Assembly: GCA_001510575.1 (NCBI GenBank)
Contig: LNGK01000010.1
Coordinates: 867,825-931,824 of the forward strand
Direction: 5' to 3'
Source: Knoxdaviesia capensis
Lineage: Eukaryota > Ascomycota > Sordariomycetes > Microascales > Gondwanamycetaceae
DNA length: 64,000 bases
Shown piece by piece: positions 22,793 to 34,177 of this stretch. Below the pieces are notes generated by a model. It had not been told where the DNA came from. It did not search any database and was given only the letters and a program-made list of their open reading frames with translations. Numbering within the stretch: the stretch's first letter is position 1; each line of letters opens with the position of its first letter. A program made the translations under genes and the position numbers.

Positions 22793-24770
22793 TCTGAGTA
22801 CGGGAGTGATGTATCAGCGAGGCAGAGAGGTTGAAGATGGAGCAGAGGAAGATACGAAGATCGGAGCTCCTGATAGATAAGAGGGAGCTCGGCAGAGGAA
22901 TATATTTGCGAAAGGAAGATTAGACAGATGTTGCCAAGGGCGCAGAGATGCAGTCAGCAAACAGCAAGAGAAGCAAGACACAGATTGATGTTAATTGAGT
23001 CGTATGAATCAGAAGAAACGTGAAGTGGCACAACAATCGGAAGCTCGAACCAGAAGCAGCTCGCAGAAATGCCGGGGCGTCGCTCAACCGGAACCACCCC
23101 CAGAAAAAAAACGAGGTGGACGGATTCGGGGTTGGGAAAGCTGGGGAAACGACAGCCTAGGGCTGGTCCAGTCGCTCCTTAGGGTTTGGCTGTGGGTGAG
23201 TCAGCAGGGAGTGTAGGTTATAAGGCCAATTAGCAGGGTGGAACCAGCGTGGAGTGGGACCTACTATCGAACTCACCTCTTGCCTTTTACCAGATGTGAC
23301 CGTAGCATGGCCCAACGAACTCCATTTCCTCTAATCTTTGGAACCCCACTGAATCACGTATTCGATTCTTCCTTTTGCCGTGTCGTAGTTTTGTCGCTCT
23401 TTTTTTTCTTCTTTTTTTTTTCGCTGTTTAATTTCAGATTTTGCAAAACGACAAGTATCCAATCTGCGTTGATTCATCCCTGCTGTCTGTCGACGTCGCC
23501 GTCGTTCCCTCGTCGTCGCATGTGACACCCTTAGGGTTAGCACAGTAGGCAGCGACACTGTGCCTACTAGGCACCACCGCCGCACTCTCAACAGTGTGAC
23601 TCACAGTGCGACCAACCCCCAGCTAAAACCAATATAAAATAGCTGCGGTGCCTCCAGAAGACGAAGCGCCGAGATCAAAACGACGTCACTTTTTTGGAGT
23701 CTTCCTGGAAGCGGGGATGCAATCACGGCACGGCGTCCGTTGTTTTTTTTTTTTTTTGCACAGCCTGGACGAAAAACCAACAGCTTGTGAAGAGCTCTAA
23801 CGAACCTGCACAGAGGCCTCGAAACCGGTGGTGGCGGGGAACTCCAACCGTTGATATTTGCATCCACTGGAATCGGTCGAGATACATCCGCCTTCGTGCC
23901 ATCTCCGAATCTTCATCTCCGGTAACGAAGGCATCTCCTTCCTTGCCACACAGAGTGCAGCCTGCTTGGAATCTTCTTCTTCGCCTTCTTCGTCTTCTTC
24001 TTCCTTCTTCCTTCCGTCTCCTGCCTGGTCGAGTCTCACCACTTCTGCCGTTTGCCGCCGTCTATAAAGTCCAAGCTGCGTCGCTCGTGTTCTGGCGGTT
24101 CTCCAGCAGTCCTCCGTCTCCCAACCAACATCACCCCACCATCTCTGCGAAGGCTTCTCTCAACTGTAAGTTCGCGTCTCTCTCTCTCTCTGTCTCTCTA
24201 TCTATTATTGTCACCCTCCCCTCCGCGCTCGACTATATGGGATTTGGGCAGAGGCCCGTCGCAATGACAAACGAACTCCTGCGCCGGAACCAGCACGCCT
24301 CCACCACCCCCGCCACTAGAATTACAACCGCGCAGCTGGTGGGGGGTGTCTCTCTTCGCACCGGGTTTTGCAATTCCTCTGCGCCAGCGCGCTGCGCCTC
24401 GATCGAGGCGGGATCCAGGGCACCAAATACCCCCCAAAATTAATATTGAGGCCTTCCTTTTTTTTTTTCTCGAGGACTTGCGCTTTACAGCCACCACAAT
24501 GCGACGGAACGGTGCTACGGGCAATTTTCATTTTGTCGTCGCCTTATATTGCGCCCCTTGTCGCCGGTTGCTGCGTCCTTTGTCGTCGCGATAGCTTCAC
24601 CTCTGGATCTTGCTTCTCTCAGTTACTAATCCGCCCTTGGTGTCCTGCTTAGACCCCAAATCTGTCTTCTTCGAGTCGTGCTCACTCTTCAAAGTCCTCG
24701 GTCTTCGAATACTCAGTCCCTCGAGCCCTTCACCTCTCTCGACACTCATCAACACTCTCGAAATCCCACC
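22793..24770. other. hnt1-mog1 divergent intergenic region
   Basis: No coding gene seen. TTAGGGTTAG lies at 23531-23540, 739 bases upstream of hnt1. Pyrimidine-rich tracts at 23395-23425, 23965-24030 and 24175-24230 precede mog1. A possible 5'-UTR intron of mog1 is listed separately. Confidence 0.5.
24166..24652 (+). other. Possible 5'-UTR intron of mog1
   Basis: A strong donor (GTAAGT, 24166) could pair with TTACTAAT at 24622-24629 and CTTAG ending at 24652, 118 bases before the mog1 ATG. No protein evidence bears on it. Confidence 0.3.
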
Positions 24771-25506
24771 ATGCCCTCTTTCACCAGCATTCCGCTCTAC
24801 GGCGGCGCCATGGTCTGCGACCTGCCGGAGAAGTTCGTCGACGTGAGGTCTGTACACCCCCTCCTTTTCTCCCCCTCCCTCTCTCTCTCTCTGGCCGTCC
24901 CTCTCCCTCCCTCTCCCTCCCTCCCAACAGCGATTAGCTAACACCCCCCGCAGCAAGCTCCGCCAGGTGCCCGACAACCAGGAAGTCTTCATCGACCGCG
25001 ACGGCTTCACCACCATCATCTTCGACATCGTCGAGCGCGTCGGCCCCGCCGGCTCCAGCGCCGAGATCGACGGCCGCGCACTCGCCACCCACCTGGAGGA
25101 CATCGTCGGCGTCGACATGGACACCGTGCGCGTGTGGAACAGCATCGACACCCACATCTCCCACCTCGGCGAAGACGTCCCCGCCTACACCCTGATCGCC
25201 ACGCAAACGCCCCGCCACGCCCCCGCTGCCGGTGCCGCCGCCGCTGCCGCGGCCGGCAGCAGCGGTGGCGACGCCGCGGCCGACTTCACCGCCATCATCC
25301 TCACGCTCGTGCGCCTCGAGGAGCAGGCGTCCGACGTGCTGATCAGCATCAACGTGCCGCACATCCGCGGCGAGTACGACGAGGACCAGGTCGATCTCGA
25401 GCTCGGCAAGCAGGGCGCGCTGATCGGCGATGCCGTCGAGTACGCTGCGCATATCTGGTCGACCTTCAAGGTCAAGGACTGGACGCTGTTCAGCGCAGGG
25501 CATTAG
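24771..25506 (+). CDS. mog1: Ran-binding nuclear import factor Mog1
   Basis: Exons 24771-24847 and 24954-25506 give 209 aa. Mog1 binds Ran/Gsp1 and promotes nucleotide release, acting in nuclear protein import. The conserved start LYGGAMVCDLPEKFVDVS joins across the intron to KLRQVPDNQEVFIDRDG, the most diagnostic stretch of the family. An acidic DIVERV...EIDGRALATHLEDI segment follows, and the C-terminal half has the amphipathic VLISINVPHI strand and a final WSTFKVKDWTLF. An Ala/Gly-rich insert at about 145-160 replaces a surface loop. The donor reads G|GTCTGT, weaker than the others here, but the only alternative consistent with the homology would delete two conserved residues. The ATG context is CACCATGCC. 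It converges on the SprT-like gene. Confidence 0.93.
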
Positions 25507-26493
25507 GCCGGTTGGCCATTTTCGGTTCCCTTTTTTTTTCTTGTTCCTTAGGTTTTTCATAGGCATGATGGGGAGGGAATATTGGGATTTTCACTTGCCT
25601 CTTCTTCTTCTCGTCGTCGCGCGAGGACCCTTTGTCCGGTATATTCGGTCCCTGTTTTCCGTTGGAGGATCATGTCCCGGTTTTTATGATATTGCAGAAA
25701 CGCACATTCCACACCTCTCTGTTCACGCTTCAGAGTTTCGCCCCGTTCACTACCCACCCGGGTCCAGTCCCCCACCCCGGCCGGTGCCGGGCGGATTGGT
25801 CCCTTCACCACCTCAATACCCACCCATTATATAGTACCACCACCTCTCTAGTCAGGTAGTTAGGATAGCTTCTTTGTTAGAACACAACAACACCCCGGAC
25901 TCAACCGGTCGGTTCCAAACACACTTCACTCTCTCCTGCTGGTGCATATCTGCATACAACCCACGTAGAACCCGGCAAAAGCATGCACAGTGTTATTGAA
26001 ATGGAAGCATCTGTTCATTAATAGCCCACCCCGAAACAAGCTGGGAGGAACCGTGACAACTACCACCACCAGAAACTTCAGAAAAGGAAAAGAAACAGCA
26101 AAAACGAGACAACTAAAAACTCCGTATGTTCTAACTCCAGGCCCGTGAAAACAGTAGGAAAAAAAAAAGTGAAGAGTCAAAGAGGCTTCCCTGGCGAGAA
26201 CGCCCCAGGAAGAGCAAATCAAACCGGGAGTATGCATCTGCTTTGTGAAGAAAAGAAAAAACAAGAACGGCAATGGTCTACCACACTCGCTACCGCCGCG
26301 CCGCCGCCGCCGTAATCAAACACCGTCCGTCATCCCGTTCCGCATCGCGCTTCGTATCATTTTGTTGGGGGCGGGGACAGAAAGAAACCTGTCCCCACAC
26401 TCACTTCTCCGGGCCGGCCCGAGACGTCGTCCACCCACCCAAGGTTTGGGTGGGTGCTTAGAGTTTGAAGTGTGGTCGGTGGGCGGGTGGGAA
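25507..26493. other. Convergent intergenic region
   Basis: 987 bases between the mog1 and SprT-like stop codons. It contains scattered A-runs (26080-26180) and an imperfect inverted repeat CCACCCACCCAAGG-CCTTGGGTGGGTG-like segment near 26430-26460 that could form a hairpin just after the SprT-like stop. No gene seen. Confidence 0.4.
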
Positions 26494-28843
26494 CTACAAC
26501 GGGCCCGCACCAATGCCCATGCCGCCAAGCTGCGCCGCAAGGTCGTCCACATCAGCCACCGAAGCAGCAACAGCAGCAGTCGGCTTCACCTCCTCAGCCT
26601 CCTCAAAGATCGTCTCGCCCTCGTCGACCACCGACAGGTCCGACACCCGCGTCTCGCCCGCCCCCTCGCCACCGGTGGTGGCCTCGACAACATGCTCCTC
26701 CTCGTCGGAGTCGCCGTCAACCACACCAGCACCATCCGAAACGATATCCTCGTCGTCATCAGCAATAATGACCGGCGACTGCGCCGACGAAGCCGGCACC
26801 GAGGCGGCCAGCGTCGCCTTGTGCGCCTTCCACCGCTCGGCGACAATCCGCATCACCTCCTTCTGCGGCACGCCCGCATTCTCGGCCCGCACCGTCGCCA
26901 TGTGCTCGCGGACAAACAGCTGGTAGTCCGACGGCCGTGCGGCGGCAGCAACGCCACCCTCCGAAGGCTTGCCGGCAGCAGCAGCGGCAGCAGCAGCAGC
27001 ACCGGCCCCGCGCGGCTTAGGCCGCGTCTGCACCAGCGCGCCCTTGCACTTGCCGCACCGGTGGCGGCCCGGCACAATGCTCCGCGAGTGGCGCCGGTAG
27101 TCGACGTGGCATTCGACGCACGACCACACGTACTTGAAGTCGATGTCGTAGGCGTGCGTGGTGGTCACGCGGATGCCGCGCGCGCCAAAGGCTGTGGTGC
27201 ACTTGGTAGCCCACGCCTTGAACTCGCGGCCGTGCGGGTTGTTGCTCACCTCGGAAATCATAAAGTTGGCCAGGTGGCAGAACTCGTGCGCAAGCACGTT
27301 GAGCAGGCGGGCTTCGTCGTCAATGACCTTTTCGGCCAGGTCGATCGACGCGTGGTGGAGGTACTTCTTCGCCGGGGCGGCGGTCACAGCGCCTTCAACG
27401 GGCACCTCAGAGGGAGGAGCCTGAGTGGCAGTGCGCACGGTCTCGCGGCGCCAGTTGGCCCGGCCGGCTGTGGTGTTGAGCTTGTTGGTCCAGTTAATGA
27501 CCACACCGCCGGTCTCGGCGGCCATCTCGGCAATCTTGCCGTTGGTGATGGTTTCGTCCAGCTCCTTGAGGAAGGCGGCGGCCAGTTCGTGCTTACGGGC
27601 CTCGAAGTGCTTCTTGGCCTCCTTGGCCTGCTTAGCGGTGGCCTTGGAAGTGGCAGCGGGAGTGGCCGGAACAGCCTTCTCCTTCGACAGCTTCGTCTTG
27701 GTCGGAGACAGAACCAGCTTCTTAGGCGAGTGGGAGTCATTCCAGTCATCGACGAAGTCGCGGTCCCAGAACAGGTTGTCATTAGGTCTGTGGGGGGTCT
27801 TCGGGATTCCGCCGAGCTTCGGGGCAGTCGGGAAGCCAATGGCAGTGAGCTTGGCCTCGGACTTGCTGGGGGTTCCAAAGCTGTCCGTGTCGTCTCCGAT
27901 GGTCGCGGGGGAGTCGAGAAGGGGGCTACTGAAAAGGACATGGTTCCATTAGTAACAATTTCCGTGAATGAACACCGAATATCAGCGTCAATCGGTTTAC
28001 TCACAGGTTCTCTTTCATTCTGGCGCCCTCGTTCTGGGGACGGGCAACAGGCGGCATGAGAATGCTGTCGCTGCTGTCATCAGTCAGCGTGCGGTCAGAA
28101 AAGGTGACATCCGCCAGCCGACGAGACAGGCGCTCAGCCACGGGGTCTCCGCGGCCGACCTCGTCATCAAAGCGAACCGACGACTTGAAAATGGTCGCCC
28201 GCGGCTGGCGGCGGCCCGGAGACGTCTCGTTAACGCTCAGGGCACGCAGGGCGCGGGGAATGGTCGGCTTGACGGGGGTGCCGTCATCGGCCGACGAGGA
28301 CTCGACCGACTCGATTGACTCGTCGAGAGCCGACAGCGCCGAGATTTCCAGCGAGCTCTCGCGGTCGGCATTGGCGGACGAGTCGATGTCGTCTTCGGCC
28401 ACAGGGGTGTTCATCAGCTGCGACGACGCCGGAGTCGAGCCGCCGAACAGCTTGCGCTGCGAGCGCATGCGGCGCGGCGCCGGCGACTCCTCGCGGCGGG
28501 ACACCGAGAAGGCGGAGTCGGCCATGTCGATCCAGCCCTGGCTGGACAGCTCGCCGGCCTTGCGGAACAGCGGGTTGGCGAGAGCAGCCGCCACGTTGCT
28601 ACCGGCGGGTGCCAGCCGCCGCATCTTCAGGGCCGAGCTAGGGGCCTTCTTGGGCGACAGGAACTTGGTCGGGCTCGCGGCCGCGGTGGTCGAGGCGGCG
28701 ATCAGCGCCGGCCGCAGCTTCTGCGTCCGCGAGGCGGCCGGTGTGCGGGCAGTGGATTTGGAAGGCGACGGGGCACGCAGGCTGGGCAGAGGCCGGTCAT
28801 CGTCGGAGCTGAGAGCCAGCGTCAAATCTTGTAACGAAGCCAT
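26494..28843 (-). CDS. SprT-like metalloprotease with HMG box (GCNA-like)
   Basis: Exon 1 is 28843-28005 and exon 2 is 27928-26494, 757 aa. Residues 1-390 are disordered, rich in Ser, Pro, Asp and basic Lys-Pro motifs. A SprT-like core follows: a helix, the zinc-protease motif HEFCH at 494-498, the downstream NPHGREFKAW bearing a probable third ligand (about 512), and a C-x2-C...C-x2-C ribbon at about 550-574 (CVEC, CGKC). Residues 613-650 look like a short HMG-box helix set (SDYQLFVREHM...IVAERWKAHKA). The tail is acidic, with PVIIADDDED resembling a SUMO-interacting motif. Known family role: SprT/Spartan/Wss1/GCNA proteases degrade DNA-protein crosslinks; GCNA proteins pair SprT, zinc ribbon, HMG box and acidic/SIM regions. 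Here the order is disordered-SprT-zinc-HMG-acidic. Nuclear action is inferred. Confidence 0.85.
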
Positions 28844-29476
28844 TATGGAAATGGGTGAGATGTGTAGTTAAGGAGGTTGAAAGGGAAGAAGAAACAAGGA
28901 GAAGAAGACAAAGTTGAGAACTTATCGTCTTAGAAGATGAAGGATAAACAAAGAGCAAATGCTATTATTTTCCAGAGACGTCAAATCACTATCTCCAGAG
29001 TATTGATAGCAGTCGACACCAGCATACAGAGTAAACAAGCCTGCAACACTGATGATGATGATGCTTGATATCTGTGATAGTCAGAAAGGGAGAAGCAACA
29101 GCTTGTGAGAGAAAACAAAGTATCTGGATATCCAAGTTCTTGTCTCACCCAAGCTATACAAGACGGTAATATTGAAGGCAATTATGAGCCAGTAAGAAGG
29201 AAGAAGGGAAAAGAAAATAATAACAACAAAAATAGGAAGAGAGGTAAGCTTCTGAACTCTCTTTAGGTGTTATCCAAAAAGGTTTGGATGTGTGTAAAGA
29301 ACATAGTATTTCAGGTACAAAGAAAAAACATTGGTGTTTTTTTGGGTTGCAATTTTTTAGGTGGTGATGGTTGCTAAGGGCAACAGACCTTTTTTTTGTT
29401 TTGTTGGTCAGCCACTTATGCAGGTACAGGTGGCCCGTGCACGTTTTGGAGTGTGGCTCATTTCTGCATCTGTGTC

Positions 29477-29489
29477 TAGGGTTAGGGTT
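29477..29489. promoter_or_regulatory. Telobox-like TAGGGTTAGGGTT
   Basis: Identical 13-mer to the one at 18444, lying 634 bases upstream of the SprT-like gene start. Regulatory role is inferred. Confidence 0.35.
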
Positions 29490-31525
29490 GGTGGGTTGCG
29501 GGCTTTGTATGGCGAAATTGGTTGACTTCCACGATCACCACTTTGACTCTCTCGACACATGATTCAATACACTATGGGACCTCTCTTTCACTCACCCACT
29601 CCTCTAGTCGCGTGCCTGTGCATACAACAACGCGACGGATCCACACATTACTTTAATAGCTCCTCATATGCCCGGTAGCACCAGATATCACCGCGCCGTG
29701 TCGTCATCAACCAGCGGCATCCACGCTCGACCGTCCCCCACAAGCTTTCTTCCGATCGACAAACCCTCTTCGATACATTCCCGACGGCCCGGCTTCCGAG
29801 CCCCCGGCTCGTCCACATGCGGCCGTACACGTCCCGGCTGCGTCCTCCGACCCGACCCGTCAACGCAACCGCGAGAAACAAAACCCGTTCGACGATTCCC
29901 CACTCCGGCTGCTCCTCGCACGCCGATTCTCTCTCGACCATGTGCCGCGTGTGTCTCTGATGCTGGGGGCTAAGACTACCTCGCCGGGTGTACAAGGACG
30001 GGCCAGTAGCAGTGCCGATGGCCTGGCTTGTGCTTGTGCGACCGCACCTGGTCTGGCCAGGCCCGTGGCTGGTTGCACCGGCTGGTGGATACTATACGTT
30101 ATGGTGCTTGTTTGGGAGATGTGCTGGTTGTGGTCGTTTGCCCACCGGGGGGACTCGTCACTGTTTTTGCGAACTCCGTAAGGGCCCGCGAGACCGACGA
30201 CGAGACACAGCGGTGGTGATGGTACGGCCAGTCGACGCAATCTGCCCGCAGCGAACCAGGCTCTGGCTCCATCTCCATGCAGCTGCACATGCAGCACCGC
30301 AAACCCAGTAGCCACGCCGATCCTCTCCCTCTGGCGGTATCTCTGGCTCTGTGGGAACACAGAACAACAAAAACCCACCTCGACGTGCAGGCTGCATGCC
30401 GCTAACCAAGGCATTCGTAAGCGTTTCTGGCGGTTCTGCTCACGGTCGCGAGACACAAGAGGTGCCGATGGAGGTTTTCGAACGTCACTACTCAACTCCA
30501 CACACACACACACACATGCAGAAGCGCACGAAATGAAACGGCGCTCGGTCGTGCAACGAACGCCGTCGGTGGTCTAGACATCCGGGCTTGAACGCTGCGC
30601 TGGCGGCCGTTCCTCTCCCCCACCCACGAGAACGAGAGTCTGGGTCTTGCAGCGTCAGGCCACGCAGCCGTGCTTTCTTTTCCCGATGCCAGGCGGACGG
30701 CTCTACAGATATTGACACTACGCTCCGGAGGCCCGGACGTGCACTGGCCGGCCCTGGGGGGCACGTCCGATGGCTGGCTGGTATGTCGTGAGGGACTGGC
30801 CCACGATGCAGAAACTGTTTCCTCTTCGCTGCGTGCTATCCCACCCACACAGCGTGGGACAAAACTAGCCAGAACGCAGCTCTCCCTGCATACACGATGG
30901 CGATACTGGCGGCCGTAGGCGTGAGTGAGCTGCGTCTGCGAGGCGGCCGCATTTCGCGGCGTCAAGACATGCAGAAACGAGAGTCGTCGAGGCCCCGCGA
31001 GAACAAAACAGCGAAAGATACCCAGTAGTGGAGGGGCTGCGAGGCGGACTCCATCCGTGAGACACGCAACCCGCGCCTGGACGTGCAACCCCCCAAAAAC
31101 GCAGGACGACACAGGTGTTAAAAAAAAAAAAACGCCCGGGTCTCTGTGCATTCTCTCTGATCTATCTGGCTACGCGTATGCCGCCTGCATTGTAGCGACC
31201 GCTGGGCGCCCACACGAGACATGCCAGGTCTCGCAGGCCACTCTTTTCTGTTTCTCTGGGCGGGTGTCTTGTTCGCACTCCGAGTCTTTATTTTCTTCGC
31301 GACGTGCAGATCTTCTACATTCCTAGTGGGTGCCGTGGGGCTGCATGTCTAGACATGGCTTGTTCGGGGTGTTTTGTTGTTTGCTCGAGGGGTTTCCGGA
31401 GAGGGAGCGGCGGGACTCGCACGAGACATACGGCATCTGTCGGACATTCCTGGCGGTCCTGGGAGGGCGGCCTGCGGCTTCAGCAGACACACACACACTC
31501 ACTCGAACTTCCTCTGCAGCTTGCA

Positions 31526-31549
31526 TACACACACACACACACACACACT
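31526..31549. repeat. (CA)n microsatellite
   Basis: About 12 CA units in the gene-poor region; a shorter, interrupted CA run lies 40 bases upstream near 31488-31500. Confidence 0.85.
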
Positions 31550-34125
31550 TGCTGCGACAGTTGGCCGCGTAATGCCGACTCAGAATTCCCGAGGCCTGCT
31601 GCTCTCGCCGGACACTTGGGACGTTTGTCGGGGGCACTGGAGATATCACCAGAACGGTCCGGGCCACTCGCCACTTACGCCGGCTCTGCCTGCTCTGCAG
31701 TCCAGCAGAACGTGTGGACCTGCTCTCGCCGTGCTCCAGACACCCACCTCAACCACTCTGCTTGGACGTGTCGCACACACAATTCCAGCGGCGGTGACAC
31801 CACCCTCTCGCCGCCACCGGCGCACCACGCAGGTCAGTCGCACGGAATTCCAGCGTGGGCGTGTGTATCGTATCGGTTGTGGTGTCTGATACACACGGTG
31901 GAACAGAAAGGACAGAACAAGAAAAAACAACAACAAAAAGGCACTGTAATTTCGGGGTAATTAAACCCGCGTCTCTCCCTTCATCTACTTGTATACACAG
32001 AAGGACACACACACACGCCGCGAGGGAGACAGACACCCGCCTACTCAGCATTTTTGCGCTTCTGCGATCGTTCGGCGGCTTCGCCTCCGGATCTCCAGAT
32101 GAGGATGCAGATCGGGGTCAAAATACAGTACACAGTAAAAACGAGCGAGAACGGCGTAAGTTGTGAAGAGGACATGAGAGATACGGAAGCTCTTTCTGGG
32201 TCAATGGCGTTTTCGGGTCCCGTTTCTCTATAGGGTGGCGGTGGCGAGCGTAGCTTTCCAAGATTTGTGCTGGCGATAGTAGGCCTCTGGGGAGGGGGGA
32301 CAACAGCTAGGTACGAGAAGGTCCGGCAGACCGCATGATGTCTCGTGTGGTGCATTGATCGACAGCCCGGCTCTGTACGCACTGGACGAGCAAAACGAGC
32401 ATAAAAAAACAAAACAAAACGAGGTATATATGCCCGTGGAAAGTGCTATACGGGCACGCATTACGGGCTCTGCATCTGCGGTGGCGAGAGCACCCGCAAA
32501 TTCTATACGATGGCTGCCCCACGAGCCGGGAGAAGAGTCGCCGGAAGCCGGGACTGACAGCTGGCGGAGCAAGGTGGATGTACTGGAGTTATCGATCTTA
32601 TTGATTTACGAGAGAGCTCTGAGGCAGCCGGCCACCAGGAAGCCAAAAGCAGAACAAGCCAGCCGCGAATCTGGGGCCTGGTGGTCGGCGGTGACGTGCG
32701 AACGACGACACACTGGGCCGCACCTCATTTCCCTGTGGCCGGCGATTTCTCCCCACGGCCCAGCCTGGCGGTTGATATGCTCCTGTGGTCTGTTATCTCC
32801 GCCGCCGTCATGGTTGTGTTATGCCGTTGTAGAGTATATTGCGAGGGTTCCCCGAGTCTCGACTGCCAGAACACCAGACACCAAAGTGTGTTTTTGTTGT
32901 TGGATGTGCGCAACGTGTGTGTACCGCTCTTGACCCTGGCCAATCGATACGATATGCCGTCACTCTTTTGCAACTGGGGCGCCCGGCGAGGTGGTGTGGT
33001 CGCATTTGTGGTTGCCCCATCCCGTATAACGGCCTGATACATTTTTCACCTTCTTTTCCATTCAGACTCTGGGACCGTCCAGTATCGGCACCCACGCTTT
33101 CTGGCCGGCCCGGACAGATCCCCCAGAGCGAGACATTTGATACTTCTGTTTTGTACATAAACTGGAGGTAGAGAAAGCGACCCCTATCGCCGCTCTGCGA
33201 GCTGGTGGTCGGAATGACCATTGTTTCGGAAACAAAAGGAACGACGATGTTCAAAATCCCGTATTCATAGTACCATATTCGCCTCCACGCACGCTTGCTG
33301 AACGAAGTGCCCCAAACCAGCTGAAGTTAGAGAAGATGGGGAACCCGAACAGACTTAGGTACTGCTCCTTGTGGAGTCTGTTATATATATATATATTTTA
33401 TATTTTAATTCTGGGTCCCCGCCGCCCGATAGCCTGTACAGTACTCTTCGGTCCCCCCCATCTCGTATTTTCTTTTTTATCCTTCTTCGGAAAGCCACAT
33501 TTTTGGAGATGGAGGGCGTGTCCTGTCCGCCATTCGTGAGAAGCTTAAACTCTGGTACGAGGTACCGACCCGTGGTACACAATGGTAGAGGACGCCGCAT
33601 GCGTTTGGGTGGGAGGAAGCCGTTCCTCCATGGTGCCCCGATTTTGCTGTGTGGAACACCCGAAGAAGACGCACCAAAACAAACACTACGGGATCTGGGA
33701 CGGACTATTTGCTACTAACCACAACAACAACACACGAAGGTAAAAAAAGAAGAAGAAAAAAGGCCTGGCTTGCTGGCTGGAATGCACAAGCTAGCTTTTT
33801 TCTGTGCGAAGGGGGGCGAAGTTGCGTTCCTGGAGGGCGGCGATATCTCAGAGCTCAGGTTTCCTGGGGGGTGTGTTTGTTATCTTTTCTCTGTTTACCT
33901 TTCCTTCGGGCTTAAGGTCGGTAGGTTTTAGGTTCGATCCAAACTCCAACTGGAATCCATCCGACAAGCTCGCGCAGCTCTTGGTTTCCCGGACACCGAA
34001 CCACACCATCACGCTGCTGTGTGTAGTGTATATGTATGGACCGGACGCATCGGCCGGCGCTGGAGGGGAAACAGGTATCGTAGCAACGACTCGTATCAGT
34101 ACGTGTGGAAGGTTTGTTTAGTGTG

Positions 34126-34126
<1 letters not shown>

Positions 34127-34176
<50 letters not shown>
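34127..34176. repeat. (TG)n microsatellite
   Basis: About 25 TG units, the longest dinucleotide repeat in the gene-poor region. Confidence 0.95.

Positions 34177-34177
<1 letters not shown>

Noticed and set aside
26245..28059. 604-codon + strand frame opposite the SprT-like gene
   Set aside because: Antisense shadow; the minus strand holds HEFCH, CxxC pairs and an HMG-like segment with sound splice sites.
30492..31960. 219- and 218-codon open frames near CA repeats
   Set aside because: Cys/Arg/Ser-rich and His-Thr repeats come from the microsatellites; no recognisable motif.
33921..33960. GGTTCGATCC string resembling a tRNA B box
   Set aside because: No A box or pairing acceptor stem at the expected distance on either side.
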